From Ancylomarina sp. DW003 (GTDB lineage Bacteria; Bacteroidota; Bacteroidia; Bacteroidales; Marinifilaceae): a stretch of 64,000 bases of DNA. Shown here piece after piece: positions 54,988 to 64,000 of the stretch (within the stretch, counting starts at the first letter, position 1; every line of letters begins with the position of its first letter). The stretch covers positions 62,001-126,000 of the forward strand of contig NZ_JAKJSD010000001.1 in NCBI RefSeq assembly GCF_029029505.1, in the 5' to 3' direction. A program made the position numbers and the translations under genes. The notes under the pieces were generated by a model, which did no database searches, was not told the origin of the DNA, and saw only the letters and a program-made list of their open reading frames with translations.

Positions 54988-57573
54988 ATGAATAAAATTC
55001 TTTACACACTTAGCTTCATTCTCTTATTAAATATGAGTAGTCTGGCTAAGAAAAAAACAGATAACAAAACCCTTGAATTAAAGAGTTGGTTACAGTCCGA
55101 AGCCGTTATGATTTCTCCTCCTGCTTTTAGTGATTCAAAAGATATTGAAGGAAATTTGTTTCAACTCTCGAACCTGATTAAGGAAAACTACATCAATATA
55201 AAAAAGTTAAAACCAGAAGAAAATAATTCACTAGCTTGGAATGGCAAACAATTAAAATGGGATAAAGCAAACCTATCTAAGAAAGGGTCTCTAAGCACAA
55301 ACAGTACAAGTAATGGTTTAAACTATTTTGCAACTTATATTAGTGTTGATAAGTGGAGTAAAGCAAAATTAATTGCTGAAACCTTCCCGATGCTTGAAAT
55401 CTATTTAGATGGCAAGAAAATTGCTTCGAACTATCAACAAGAAAATAAAAAGTCAAAAAGACTAACGGCTAACATTACCTTAGAACCAGGTAAGCATTGC
55501 ATCATTATCAAAGCTTTATCTCTAAATAATAAAAACACTTTCAAACTTCAACTTGAGGCTGATAATGGATGGGATAAAAATGATTTTAAAACGTCCATTT
55601 CCGCAGAACAATACTTAACGATTAATAAAATTCTTGATGGCGTAAAAGTTAAATCATCTGTTCTTTCATCCAATGGAAAGCTGGCTTTGGTAAACTATTC
55701 TCGTACTCTACCTCCATCTGACAAAATTGAAAACTGGAAAGAGATTCTCTCAGTTAGCGATGGTAAAATCTTACATTCTTTCCGAGGAACTAAGCTATCA
55801 CAAATCACGTGGTTACCATTAGGAAACAAAATATCGTATACTAAAAATTACAATGGTAAAACATCAATTTTCATTTTCGATTTTGAAAAAGGAACTGAAA
55901 CCGAAATTGTAAAAGGGATCAGTTATTTTGAGCGTTACACTTGGGCTCCTAATACTAAAACCCTTCTTTACTCTGTAGCGAAAGATCATTCTAAAGAATG
56001 GAAAATTAGAAAAATTCAAGGTATGGAAGATCGTTTGCCGGGATTCAGGTATCGTAGCTTCCTATACAAACTGGACGTTGAAAGCGGTGTTAAGCAAAGA
56101 CTAACCTATGGCAATCTTTCTACTCAATTAAATGATATTAGTGCAGACAGCAAACGAATTCTATTCTCGCAGTCAAGACCAGATTACAATGAATATCCAT
56201 ACAGTAAACAGAATCTTTATGAGATGAACTTAGAGACTTATGAGCTAAGTACTATCTGGGAAGATAAATTATTTGGAGGTTCTGCTCAATACTCTCCTGA
56301 TGCAGATAAGATATTAGTACAAGGAGGACCTTCATGTTTTGGCAAACTTGGAGAGAATATTGGCTCTCAAAAGTTAGCCAATAACTACGATGGTCAGCTT
56401 TATATTATGGATCTAAAATCGAAAAAAGTTACTCCTGTTTCAATAGATTTCGATCCGGCAATAGGCCAAACAATTTGGAATAAAAAAGATGGCAATATTT
56501 ACTTAAAAGCTAACGACAAAGATTACGTTCGACTTTTCAAGTATGACACCCGAAACAAATCCTTCACGAAGTTAAACATCCAAGATGACGTTGTTAAAAA
56601 CTTCAATATTTCATCAGAAGGCTCTGTATTGTCTTATATCAGCTGTAGTATTTCAAGTCCATACAAAGCTTATACCTTCGATTTAGAAAAACAAGAATCA
56701 TCTATTCTATCGGATCCAGAGAAAGTAAAATTTGACAATGTGAAATTTGGTAAAACCGAAAACTGGAATTTCACTAAAGAAGATGGCAAAACAATTATTG
56801 GTCGCGTGTATTACCCTCCCAATTTTGATGCTAACAAAAAGTACCCAATGATTGTAAACTACTATGCAGGAACAGTACCTGTGGAGCGTAGTTTCGGTGG
56901 ACGCTACCCTTTAAATTTATATGCTGCTATGGGCTATGTTGTTTATCTACTTCAACCTAGTGGAGCAACAGGTTTTGGTCAGGAATTTTCTGCAGAACAT
57001 CAAAATAATTGGGGGATTACAACAGCTGACGAAATTATTGAAGGAACCAAGAAATTTGCTGCATCTCATTCATTTATTAATGCTGACAAAATTGGATGCA
57101 TTGGCGCTTCTTATGGTGGTTTCATGACTATGTTACTTCAGACGAGAACCGATATTTTTGCTGCTGCAATTTCTCATGCCGGAATTAGTGATATCACCTC
57201 GTATTGGGGTGAAGGTTATTGGGGATATAGCTACAGTGTTAATGCCTCTGGAAAATCATTTCCTTGGAACCATAGAAAATTGTATGTCGATCAAAGTCCT
57301 CTTTTTAATGCCAATAAGGTAAATACACCAATGCTACTTATTCATGGTAGTGTAGATACTAATGTTCCACTTGGAGAAAGTATTCAAATGTATCAAGCAC
57401 TTAAGTTATTAGGTAAAGATGTGGATTTTGTACAGGTTAAAAACCAAAACCATCAAATACTGAATTATACACAACGTATTTTATGGAATAACACCATTTT
57501 TGCATACTTCACTAAACATTTGAAGGATAAAAATCAATGGTGGAATTCTCTATATCCTGATGAAAATTTATAA
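54988..57573 (+). CDS. S9 family prolyl oligopeptidase
   Basis: An 861-residue exported peptidase (signal peptide residues 1-20, MSSLAKKK). N-terminal 190 residues carry a beta-sandwich-like domain not seen in the other S9 protein of this window, then a beta-propeller region (about 200-600). The catalytic domain (about 610-861) has Ser in GASYGGFMTMLLQ near 710, Asp in LIHGSVDTNVPLG near 792 and His in KNQNHQILNY near 824. It differs from the lipoprotein-type S9 gene at 33112 in length and anchoring, so it is probably a periplasmic peptidase of different specificity. Followed by a strong terminator. Confidence 0.93.
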   Translation: MNKILYTLSFILLLNMSSLAKKKTDNKTLELKSWLQSEAVMISPPAFSDSKDIEGNLFQLSNLIKENYINIKKLKPEENNSLAWNGKQLKWDKANLSKKGSLSTNSTSNGLNYFATYISVDKWSKAKLIAETFPMLEIYLDGKKIASNYQQENKKSKRLTANITLEPGKHCIIIKALSLNNKNTFKLQLEADNGWDKNDFKTSISAEQYLTINKILDGVKVKSSVLSSNGKLALVNYSRTLPPSDKIENWKEILSVSDGKILHSFRGTKLSQITWLPLGNKISYTKNYNGKTSIFIFDFEKGTETEIVKGISYFERYTWAPNTKTLLYSVAKDHSKEWKIRKIQGMEDRLPGFRYRSFLYKLDVESGVKQRLTYGNLSTQLNDISADSKRILFSQSRPDYNEYPYSKQNLYEMNLETYELSTIWEDKLFGGSAQYSPDADKILVQGGPSCFGKLGENIGSQKLANNYDGQLYIMDLKSKKVTPVSIDFDPAIGQTIWNKKDGNIYLKANDKDYVRLFKYDTRNKSFTKLNIQDDVVKNFNISSEGSVLSYISCSISSPYKAYTFDLEKQESSILSDPEKVKFDNVKFGKTENWNFTKEDGKTIIGRVYYPPNFDANKKYPMIVNYYAGTVPVERSFGGRYPLNLYAAMGYVVYLLQPSGATGFGQEFSAEHQNNWGITTADEIIEGTKKFAASHSFINADKIGCIGASYGGFMTMLLQTRTDIFAAAISHAGISDITSYWGEGYWGYSYSVNASGKSFPWNHRKLYVDQSPLFNANKVNTPMLLIHGSVDTNVPLGESIQMYQALKLLGKDVDFVQVKNQNHQILNYTQRILWNNTIFAYFTKHLKDKNQWWNSLYPDENL

Positions 57574-57596
57574 ACCAAGTTTCGATTAATGAATAT

Positions 57597-57628
57597 AAAA
57601 GCAGATGTTAGGCATCTGCTTTTTTTTG
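57597..57628 (+). terminator. Terminator after the S9 peptidase
   Basis: A perfect 11-bp stem (AAAAGCAGATG and its complement) around TTAGG, with a T8 tail, 23 bases after the stop. Confidence 0.88.
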
Positions 57629-57744
57629 TTTTTAATGATACTAGCAATATATAAATTAGAACAATATAGGCATCAAAAAACTCAATTAGTTTATCTCTTT
57701 CAAATCACATATCTTAGATTCATAATCTCAAAAAAACATCATAT

Positions 57745-58515
57745 ATGTTAATTCTTATATCACCGGCAAAGTCTCTTGATTTTGAAACGAAAAGTACAAC
57801 GAAAAACTTTTCAGAAGCATCATTTCTAAAAGATTCTCAAACGCTAATTAAGAAACTTAGAAAGTTATCTACTGATGAAATAGCAGATTTTATGGGTATC
57901 AGTCCAAAATTAGCACAACTCAATTTCGAACGTTTTTTAAGTTGGCAATTACCATTTAATCTAGACAACGCAAAACAAGCTGTTCTAGCTTTTAAAGGTG
58001 ACGTATACACTGGACTAGATGCCTACTCTCTAAGTGAAAAAGAACTACAGACAGCACAAATGGATTTGCGAATACTTTCCGGATTATATGGTGTTTTGAG
58101 ACCTCTTGATTTGATTCAAGCTTATCGCTTAGAAATGGGCAAGAAATTACAAACAAAGAAAGGTGATAATCTGTATGAATTCTGGGGTGATAAAATAACC
58201 AAAGAAATTAATAAAACTTTAAAGGAAAAGGATGGTAAATTCTTAATAAATCTGGCTTCAAATGAATATTTCAAATCTGTAAACAAGAAAAAAATTAAAG
58301 CTGAAGTAATTACGCCTGTTTTTAAAGATTTAAAAAATGGGCAATACAAAGTCATTAGTTTCTTCGCAAAAAAAGCACGAGGCTTAATGACACGCTTTAT
58401 TATTCAGAATGAAATTACAGATCCTGAACATTTGAAAGCTTTCGATTCTGATGGCTATATTTTCAATCCTCAACTTTCGAAAAATACAGAATTAGTCTTC
58501 ACTAGAGATCAATAA
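57745..58515 (+). CDS. yaaA: Peroxide stress protein YaaA
   Basis: 256 residues of the DUF328/YaaA family, linked to lowering free intracellular iron under peroxide stress. Family blocks: the N-terminal LILISPAKSLDFET, LMGISPKLAQLNFERF near 51 (here FMGISPKLAQLNFERF), AVLAFKGDVYTGLDA near 82, LSGLYGVLRPLDLIQAYRLEMG near 113 and the C-terminal FDSDGYIFNPQLS. Monocistronic between two terminators. Confidence 0.95.
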   Translation: MLILISPAKSLDFETKSTTKNFSEASFLKDSQTLIKKLRKLSTDEIADFMGISPKLAQLNFERFLSWQLPFNLDNAKQAVLAFKGDVYTGLDAYSLSEKELQTAQMDLRILSGLYGVLRPLDLIQAYRLEMGKKLQTKKGDNLYEFWGDKITKEINKTLKEKDGKFLINLASNEYFKSVNKKKIKAEVITPVFKDLKNGQYKVISFFAKKARGLMTRFIIQNEITDPEHLKAFDSDGYIFNPQLSKNTELVFTRDQ

Positions 58516-58633
58516 AAAAAGACTTTGAGTTCTTGTTTATTCTTTCATTTTTTGCTAAGTTTAAACTAGTACTCATATAGTACTGAAACTATTGCAATCA
58601 ATTAAATAAGTACCACTAAACCTCTCTTTATAT

Positions 58634-59344
58634 ATGACTACAAAAACTCAAATAAAATATGGAAGCCTTATAAAAGAAGAAGCTTTTGAGCTTATTGAAG
58701 GTGCTGTACTTCCCAATACATTCGTTTTAGAATCAAAGAATCCATTCCCAGGTTTTTACGAATACTACGATAACTTACAAAAGGATGTCACACCTCACTA
58801 TATTTATCTGGTAACAGACAAAAAATACGATCTGGAGCAATTTACTCGTACGACTCAAAAAATAATGGCAGATACCAATAAGAAGTATCATGCTGCACAA
58901 GGTACTATTACGATTTTCAATAACGTTTATCATGTTATTCGTGTTCGACATATTGAGCAATATGCTGATATTAAGGAATTGCAAGCTTACTATGTTTCTT
59001 TAGGTATCAACTTTAAGGATAAACCTTCTAAATTCGGTCATGACACAGGTATTACACGTTTGAATAAATTCTTCTCTCTTGAAAAACTTGAAGATAATTT
59101 TTATTTAGATACTGTTGAAGCTAATCATGGTTACTTTAAGATACCCAAACAACTTAGTTGGAGCGAATTTGAGGATCTTACAAAGCAAGTGAAGTACAAT
59201 ATGGATTTATTGCATTTTGATGCTTCTATTGGCTTTATTTACGATCATTTTAAAGCAGTTGATATCATCCGAATCTATGCTGAAAAATTAAACCTTGATA
59301 TTCTTAAACAGATCAGAACTAAGTATCTGGAACGTATCAGATAA
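58634..59344 (+). CDS. Conserved-looking protein of unknown function (236 residues)
   Basis: A soluble 236-residue protein that I do not recognise. No signal peptide, no membrane helix, no Cys. Aromatic- and Lys-rich segments PFPGFYEYYDNLQKDV (near 37), KYHAAQGTITIFNNVYHVIRVRHI (begins near 83) and KIPKQLSWSEFEDLTKQVKYN (near 171) look like a compact alpha/beta fold. Its coding quality is good over the full length and it has its own upstream region and terminator, so it is a real gene. No neighbour suggests a role beyond lying between yaaA and a T9SS gene pair. Confidence 0.8.
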   Translation: MTTKTQIKYGSLIKEEAFELIEGAVLPNTFVLESKNPFPGFYEYYDNLQKDVTPHYIYLVTDKKYDLEQFTRTTQKIMADTNKKYHAAQGTITIFNNVYHVIRVRHIEQYADIKELQAYYVSLGINFKDKPSKFGHDTGITRLNKFFSLEKLEDNFYLDTVEANHGYFKIPKQLSWSEFEDLTKQVKYNMDLLHFDASIGFIYDHFKAVDIIRIYAEKLNLDILKQIRTKYLERIR

Positions 59345-59362
59345 ATAAGAAATACCAAATAA

Positions 59363-59399
59363 AAAATAAGCTCATTCTTCTGAATGAGCTTATTTTTTT
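59363..59399. terminator. Bidirectional terminator
   Basis: A perfect 15-bp stem (AAAATAAGCTCATTC and its complement) around TTCT, with T7 to the right and A-run to the left. It ends the unknown gene (+) and the converging PorP/SprF gene (-). Confidence 0.9.
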
Positions 59400-59402
59400 G
59401 TC

Positions 59403-60392
59403 TTAAAATTGTGGGTGTCTGACTCGGTTTGGACGTCGACGCTTTTTCCTTTTTTCTATAACTAGTGGGAATGAAAAGGATAATTCATGAGCTCCTGTAT
59501 TGGTTTGTACCAATTGCGTAATCGTATAGTCGTAACTATATGCCAACTTAAACCTATCGGTTACAATACCAGCCATTAAAATAACGGCATCATAATTTAA
59601 TTGGAAATTTTGATTAAACCAGAATCCAAAAACCAAAGAACTCTTGCTTAAATACATTCCGTAGTTCATTTGAGTAAACTCACCTTGCTTTTGAAACAAT
59701 AAGGCTGGCGCCAAAACTAAACCATTACCTCTTGTAGAACCTGACAAAGCAAACTCTGCTCCCGCATGAAAGGTATATTTTGCGTTTAGCTGATCATCTT
59801 CAAAATCGTCAAAACTTAAATTCGGTTGATTTACATGACTAGCTGCTGCTCCGAAGTAGTAGTTCTTATAATATGCCATAACGCCTACAGAGAAATCCAT
59901 TCCGTTCCAACTTCTATTACTTGGATCACCCGACGTATTATGAGGAAAAACATCACCATAAATTGGAGATACCTGATCCGGAAAGATTAAATTCTTAAAA
60001 TCAAGTTTCTTTTGTATTAAAGAAGCCTGAATTGCAGGTCGGAAAACCAATTCATCATTAACTCTTAAGTAGAATGAATAAGCACCTGCAAAAGAAGTTG
60101 TGGTAATCGCACCATCACCTTGATCGTCTTGCATTACAAGAAGTCCTAAACCGCCGTTTAAGCCTGGAAAGAAATTATCATATGAGAAACTGTAAGACAC
60201 ATAGGGATAATCCAAATTTGGCCATTGATTACGGTAATTTAAACTCACATTTGCATGATCACTAGAACCTGCTAAGGCTGGATTTAGGTAAAGTTTGTTT
60301 GCGTAAAATTGTGAAAAACGAATATCCTGAGCACTACCTACTAAGCTTATTCCAAAAACAAAAAAGATGATAGAGAGTATAAGCTTATTCAT
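59403..60392 (-). CDS. PorP/SprF family T9SS outer-membrane protein (second copy)
   Basis: A 329-residue beta-barrel protein with a signal peptide to about residue 21 (VGSAQ). The mature N-terminus DIRFSQFYANKLYLNPALAG is the family signature, followed by NYRNQWPNLDYPY, and the many beta-strands end in a basic tail (KKRRRPNRVRHPQF), which is unusual because the family generally ends in an aromatic residue in the last strand. It follows the giant type B sorting-domain gene by 150 bases on the same strand, mirroring the 6.3-8.1 kb module. Confidence 0.92.
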   Translation of the reverse strand: MNKLILSIIFFVFGISLVGSAQDIRFSQFYANKLYLNPALAGSSDHANVSLNYRNQWPNLDYPYVSYSFSYDNFFPGLNGGLGLLVMQDDQGDGAITTTSFAGAYSFYLRVNDELVFRPAIQASLIQKKLDFKNLIFPDQVSPIYGDVFPHNTSGDPSNRSWNGMDFSVGVMAYYKNYYFGAAASHVNQPNLSFDDFEDDQLNAKYTFHAGAEFALSGSTRGNGLVLAPALLFQKQGEFTQMNYGMYLSKSSLVFGFWFNQNFQLNYDAVILMAGIVTDRFKLAYSYDYTITQLVQTNTGAHELSFSFPLVIEKRKKRRRPNRVRHPQF

Positions 60393-60542
60393 GTAGTTTT
60401 AAAGTTATGTTGTTGTGACTATAAGCTTTATATAGTCAATTATTACTGACTACAAAAGAACAATTATTTCCTTTATTATTTAATAAACTAAACAAATTAT
60501 TTCTAACTGAAAGATATTTCTTATTTTTCAGAATTCAAAAAT

Positions 60543-63500
60543 TTATCTAACGAGCACCATATGCCCCTTTTCAGTCGCTTTCCCATTCAAGATTAGAATC
60601 CAAACGTAAACCCCTGTCGGACATCTTTCACCCCTGTATGTTCCATCCCATCCTCCTGCATATCCTGCCTCTTTGGTTCTGTGCATTAGTTCTCCCCAAC
60701 GGTTATAAATATACAATTCAAAGCTTTCTTCAATATTGATCTTCTTTAGATAAAAACGATCATTTTCATTTCCAGCTTCAGGCGTAAAGGCGTTAGGTGA
60801 TTCTATTCCGATAGGTTTTACAACAACTATGGCAGAATCTTTTGCCACACAACCAATTTCATCTTCAACTATTAAATGATAAGTATCCGGTTCAGAAACT
60901 TCTAAATCAGGAGTAAGATCTCCCGTACTCCACTCACAGGTATATGGCGCAAAATCTTCATTTAAATCAGGCCTAAGAGTCGCCGATTCTCCTTCGAAGA
61001 TTAGAGTATCTCTTAAATTAGGAACTGGCGTTGGGTTCATTTTTATTTTCTGAGTTTCCACACAACCAAATTCGTTACTTACGCTCAATTGATATTCCCC
61101 TGGTTGATTTATTATTCTTTCCCAAGCGGTATTATAACCATCCTTCCAAACTGCATTCTCCATTTTGCGGGTATCAATCTTTAAAGATTCACCTTGACAT
61201 AAAAATTTCGATTCTCCAATCTCAGGATTAGCTCTAACATCAACTTCTACTGACGATGTCGCCACGCAACCATACATATCGTTTACATTGATTGTGAAAT
61301 TATGAATTCCCGCTGACAAATTGCTCAATTGAAGATCTCTAATTGATGATTTATTTAAGGTTTCTTTATCAGAGGTCCAATTAATTTCAGAGATCTCACC
61401 AACAATATCAGTTGCTAAAACTAAAGTTTTACACTGACCAATAATGGTATCATTTATCGTTGTAATAACCGGAAGGGGTGCTACATTTACATTCACAATA
61501 TCAGTACCAACGCAACCGTGGCTATCTACAGCAAAAGCTACATACCTTTGTGTTTCTCCAGATGTGAATAATGGCGTTTTCGATTTAGGGTCATCTAAAT
61601 ATCGACTAGGGGACCATTTTATATTGTCAATCTCTGTTTCAGCCCATAATTGCTTACTCTTACATGCTCCTACTGTGAGATCTTCTATCACTTTCACTAC
61701 TGGTAAAGAATCAACCTGCATCATCTTTTCTTCGGTCGTATTGGAACAACCATTTTCGTCTGTATATGAATAACGCACTGCATATTCTCCCTTACCTTTG
61801 TCTGGATCAAATGATCTTTCTCTAATTCCATTGACCCAATAAATACCACCTTCCGGAAAACCACCTTTTAATGCAAACTCAGGTTCGCACACACCATGAG
61901 ATTCCAATTCAGATAATCTTACATCTGGCAGAGGATGAAGTTTTACCAATGAATCAATTTGTGCAAAACAACCTGTTTCTTCATCAACAATTCGAATATT
62001 AATATTTCCATCTTCCAATTCTCCCCACGTTATCTTGGTTTTTGCACCTATATTCTCAGTTGTAAACTCTCCACCTTCAACCTGCCACAAGTAATTAATT
62101 TCTGGCTGATCAGGTGTTGTATAAGTTACTCTATCTTCTAATACACAGAGTTTCATTCGTCCATATATTTGAGCATTTGGAAGTGCATTAACATCTAATT
62201 TTTTAGAATCTGAATATCGCTTTGAAGTACATTTATCTGAAATTTCACAAGTGTAATATCCTCTATCTTTTAGGCTTGTTTTAACAATCTGATAATTTGT
62301 ACTATTAGCTCCTTCAATAGCCTCTCCATTAAATTGCCATTGATATTCCACGTCTCTTCCTTTCGCTTCTACAACAAAATCAACACCTTCACCCTGACAA
62401 ACCTCCAAGTCACCACTCTCACTTAAAATTTTCAACCCAGGAATCACCTTCAAAATCATTTCAGGGCTTATAAATTCCTTACTACAAGCTGAATTTACAG
62501 CACAAGTATATGTTCCTGCATCTATTTGTTTTACATTCCTAAGAGTAATTGATGAGCTATTTTCACCTCCTATATCGACTCCATCTTTTCGCCACTGATA
62601 GCTTATTTTATCACCCCCATAATTGACTCTAAAATGTGTTTCGTCGGTGTTCTCACAAATTTCTACACTTTCACTATGACTAATATAGTAAGGTAACTTC
62701 TGTATTTCAAGATTAGCTTCACTACTCACATCGCCGCACTTGCCCGAAATATCAAGGCGATAGTCACCTGCTTGATCCATCTTCAAATCAATCAAATTCA
62801 AGACAGGTTCATCAGAGATACTAGTTCCCTTATATTGCCAGTCATACTTTAAACTCGCCCCTTCAACATCTAACGACCAAAACAAGTTCTCTTTCTCACA
62901 GAGTATTTGATCCCTTAGATTTGAATTTAATACAGTTTGCTTGTGAACTATCAAATCAACAGTTTCACTCAACTTTGCTCCTTCTCCATTAATCTCGCAA
63001 TGGTATTTTCCAGCGTCGGTATAATCTAGTTCTGAAATAAAATAAGTTAGCTCATGATGATTTAAATTAATATCATCTTTGAACCAATCAATTTTATAAA
63101 CCTCTCCTTTTACAGATATATCCAAACTTAACGGTTCTCCATAACATTTTTCAATGCTAGATAATTCGTTCAATCCTTTCACAATCTTTAGTGGATCTTT
63201 TACAATCAAATATCCGGAAGTAAACCTTCTTCCACACACACCTGAGATATAACAAGAATATTCACCTCCATCATCTAAAGTCAGATTATTCAATTTCAAA
63301 CTAGAACTCGTTTCTGTCAATAATTTATCTACTCCATCTTTATTGGTATGATGCCATTCGTAACTTAAATTACTACCTGTTACATCTAAACTAAACTCAT
63401 AATCACTTTCTACATACACCACCTCTGCTTTAAGAGATGATTGAAGAATAGTATTAGGGTAAACAATCACTTGTGACTTTTCAACTTGTTCATCGCCACA

Positions 63501-64000
63501 TGAACTTAAACTACGAACCCGACACTCTATTTCATAAATTCGGAAAGTATTGTCATCAATTGTTTGAACATTGTCAATTTTCAATTCTGATTTTCCTGAA
63601 TATGCTAATTTTTCTACTCCATCGACCAACCACTTATAGGTTAAATCTTCTCCTGTTGTCACAGTACGAACAATTACATCTTCTCCTTGACAAACTTCTT
63701 GAGCTGGAATAGCGGCGAGAGTTGGTAGAGTAATAATTTCTTGAAAACCTAAACTAAAATCTGAACCACAAGTGTTACTTACTTCTACTTTATAATTTCC
63801 TTCTTCACTCTGTTCTGCTTTCGCAAGATTTAATGTATTTGCATGTATTGAACTCGTACTTCCATCGTTCAATATCCAATTAATAGAAGTTTCATTCCCT
63901 TGAACTATAATAGGTCCTAGCTCCAAATTTTCACCTAAACAAACCGGACTCAAACCATCTATTCCTTTAGTTATAACTGGTGCTTTATTAACTATTAACT
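60543..64000 (-). CDS. Giant Ig-repeat surface protein with T9SS type B sorting domain (N-terminus beyond window)
   Basis: More than 1150 residues are inside the window and the frame stays open to base 64000, so the gene starts further right. The first apparent start in the frame is only a TTG inside a repeat. It consists of at least seven Ig-like repeats of about 80-90 residues, each with a Y-x-C pattern (YSCYISGVC, YHCEI, YTCAVNSAC, YTCEISDKC) and a preceding QWQFNG or WRKDG-type block, followed by several PKD-like or Ig-like beta domains (about residues 590-1040) and a C-terminal type B sorting domain: PNAFTPEAGNENDRFYL, YNRWGELMHRT, GGWDGTYRG, CPTGVYVWILIL. A secreted, surface-attached adhesin-like protein is likely. 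The PorP/SprF gene follows. Confidence 0.92.
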   Translation of the reverse strand, partial: LIVNKAPVITKGIDGLSPVCLGENLELGPIIVQGNETSINWILNDGSTSSIHANTLNLAKAEQSEEGNYKVEVSNTCGSDFSLGFQEIITLPTLAAIPAQEVCQGEDVIVRTVTTGEDLTYKWLVDGVEKLAYSGKSELKIDNVQTIDDNTFRIYEIECRVRSLSSCGDEQVEKSQVIVYPNTILQSSLKAEVVYVESDYEFSLDVTGSNLSYEWHHTNKDGVDKLLTETSSSLKLNNLTLDDGGEYSCYISGVCGRRFTSGYLIVKDPLKIVKGLNELSSIEKCYGEPLSLDISVKGEVYKIDWFKDDINLNHHELTYFISELDYTDAGKYHCEINGEGAKLSETVDLIVHKQTVLNSNLRDQILCEKENLFWSLDVEGASLKYDWQYKGTSISDEPVLNLIDLKMDQAGDYRLDISGKCGDVSSEANLEIQKLPYYISHSESVEICENTDETHFRVNYGGDKISYQWRKDGVDIGGENSSSITLRNVKQIDAGTYTCAVNSACSKEFISPEMILKVIPGLKILSESGDLEVCQGEGVDFVVEAKGRDVEYQWQFNGEAIEGANSTNYQIVKTSLKDRGYYTCEISDKCTSKRYSDSKKLDVNALPNAQIYGRMKLCVLEDRVTYTTPDQPEINYLWQVEGGEFTTENIGAKTKITWGELEDGNINIRIVDEETGCFAQIDSLVKLHPLPDVRLSELESHGVCEPEFALKGGFPEGGIYWVNGIRERSFDPDKGKGEYAVRYSYTDENGCSNTTEEKMMQVDSLPVVKVIEDLTVGACKSKQLWAETEIDNIKWSPSRYLDDPKSKTPLFTSGETQRYVAFAVDSHGCVGTDIVNVNVAPLPVITTINDTIIGQCKTLVLATDIVGEISEINWTSDKETLNKSSIRDLQLSNLSAGIHNFTINVNDMYGCVATSSVEVDVRANPEIGESKFLCQGESLKIDTRKMENAVWKDGYNTAWERIINQPGEYQLSVSNEFGCVETQKIKMNPTPVPNLRDTLIFEGESATLRPDLNEDFAPYTCEWSTGDLTPDLEVSEPDTYHLIVEDEIGCVAKDSAIVVVKPIGIESPNAFTPEAGNENDRFYLKKINIEESFELYIYNRWGELMHRTKEAGYAGGWDGTYRGERCPTGVYVWILILNGKATEKGHMVLVR

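Overview
The window is chromosomal DNA of an AT-rich Bacteroidota bacterium, most likely a marine or anaerobic member of the Marinilabiliales/Marinifilaceae type. Evidence: type IX secretion (T9SS) genes with gliding-motility-type C-terminal sorting domains, PorP/SprF proteins, Bacteroidetes-style promoters (TTG-N19-21-TAnnTTTG) with no obvious Shine-Dalgarno sites, the 256-residue form of AMP nucleosidase, and a GG-leader radical-SAM peptide locus of the kind common in this phylum. The genus is an inference from gene content. Two genes run off the window: pyruvate phosphate dikinase on the left and a giant Ig-repeat surface protein on the right.

Layout. 1-12.9 kb: ppdK, a PepSY-type membrane protein, a 34-residue Lys-rich peptide, an HsdR_N nuclease-like protein, amn, holA, a T9SS group (type B sorting-domain protein, PorP/SprF, PorE-like lipid/TPR/PD40/OmpA protein), rhomboid protease, gmhB-like phosphatase, class IV aminotransferase, yqgE. 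13-20.3 kb: an NhaC antiporter with an unusual exported N-terminal domain, pruA, and a lipoprotein-LytS-LytTR cassette. 20.3-28.4 kb: an orphan sensor kinase, bioB with a small upstream protein, cobyric acid synthase, a P-loop protein, cbiZ, dus, a TetR regulator and a TlpA thioredoxin; cobQ, cbiZ and the P-loop protein suggest corrinoid salvage. 28.5-29.3 kb: a tRNA-Ser(GCT) followed by four identical tRNA-Pro(TGG) genes. 29.4-40.2 kb: floA-nfeD-clpS-SPOR operon, S9 peptidase, recA, bcp, gcvP.

40.2-46 kb is the accessory part. A decayed IS256-family transposase (two or more frameshifts, internal deletions, three nonsense codons) lies next to a compact ribosomal peptide (RiPP) locus. The locus has a radical SAM/SPASM maturase, a Cys-containing precursor with a Lys-Gly-Gly leader end, a terminator-like attenuator between the two, and a second 43-residue GG-leader peptide further upstream, which was found by reading the minus strand. 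A divergent histidine kinase/OmpR regulator pair with a CAA-repeat polyglutamine linker flanks it. This is the best candidate for an undescribed system in the window.

46-64 kb returns to core genes: rpsO-pnp, an ABC-F ATPase, an RlmD-type rRNA methyltransferase, a GAF/multi-PAS sensor kinase, a second S9 peptidase, yaaA, an unrecognised conserved protein, and a second T9SS module (PorP/SprF downstream of the giant Ig-repeat protein with a type B sorting domain). Most transcription units end in clear hairpin terminators, many of them shared by converging genes.
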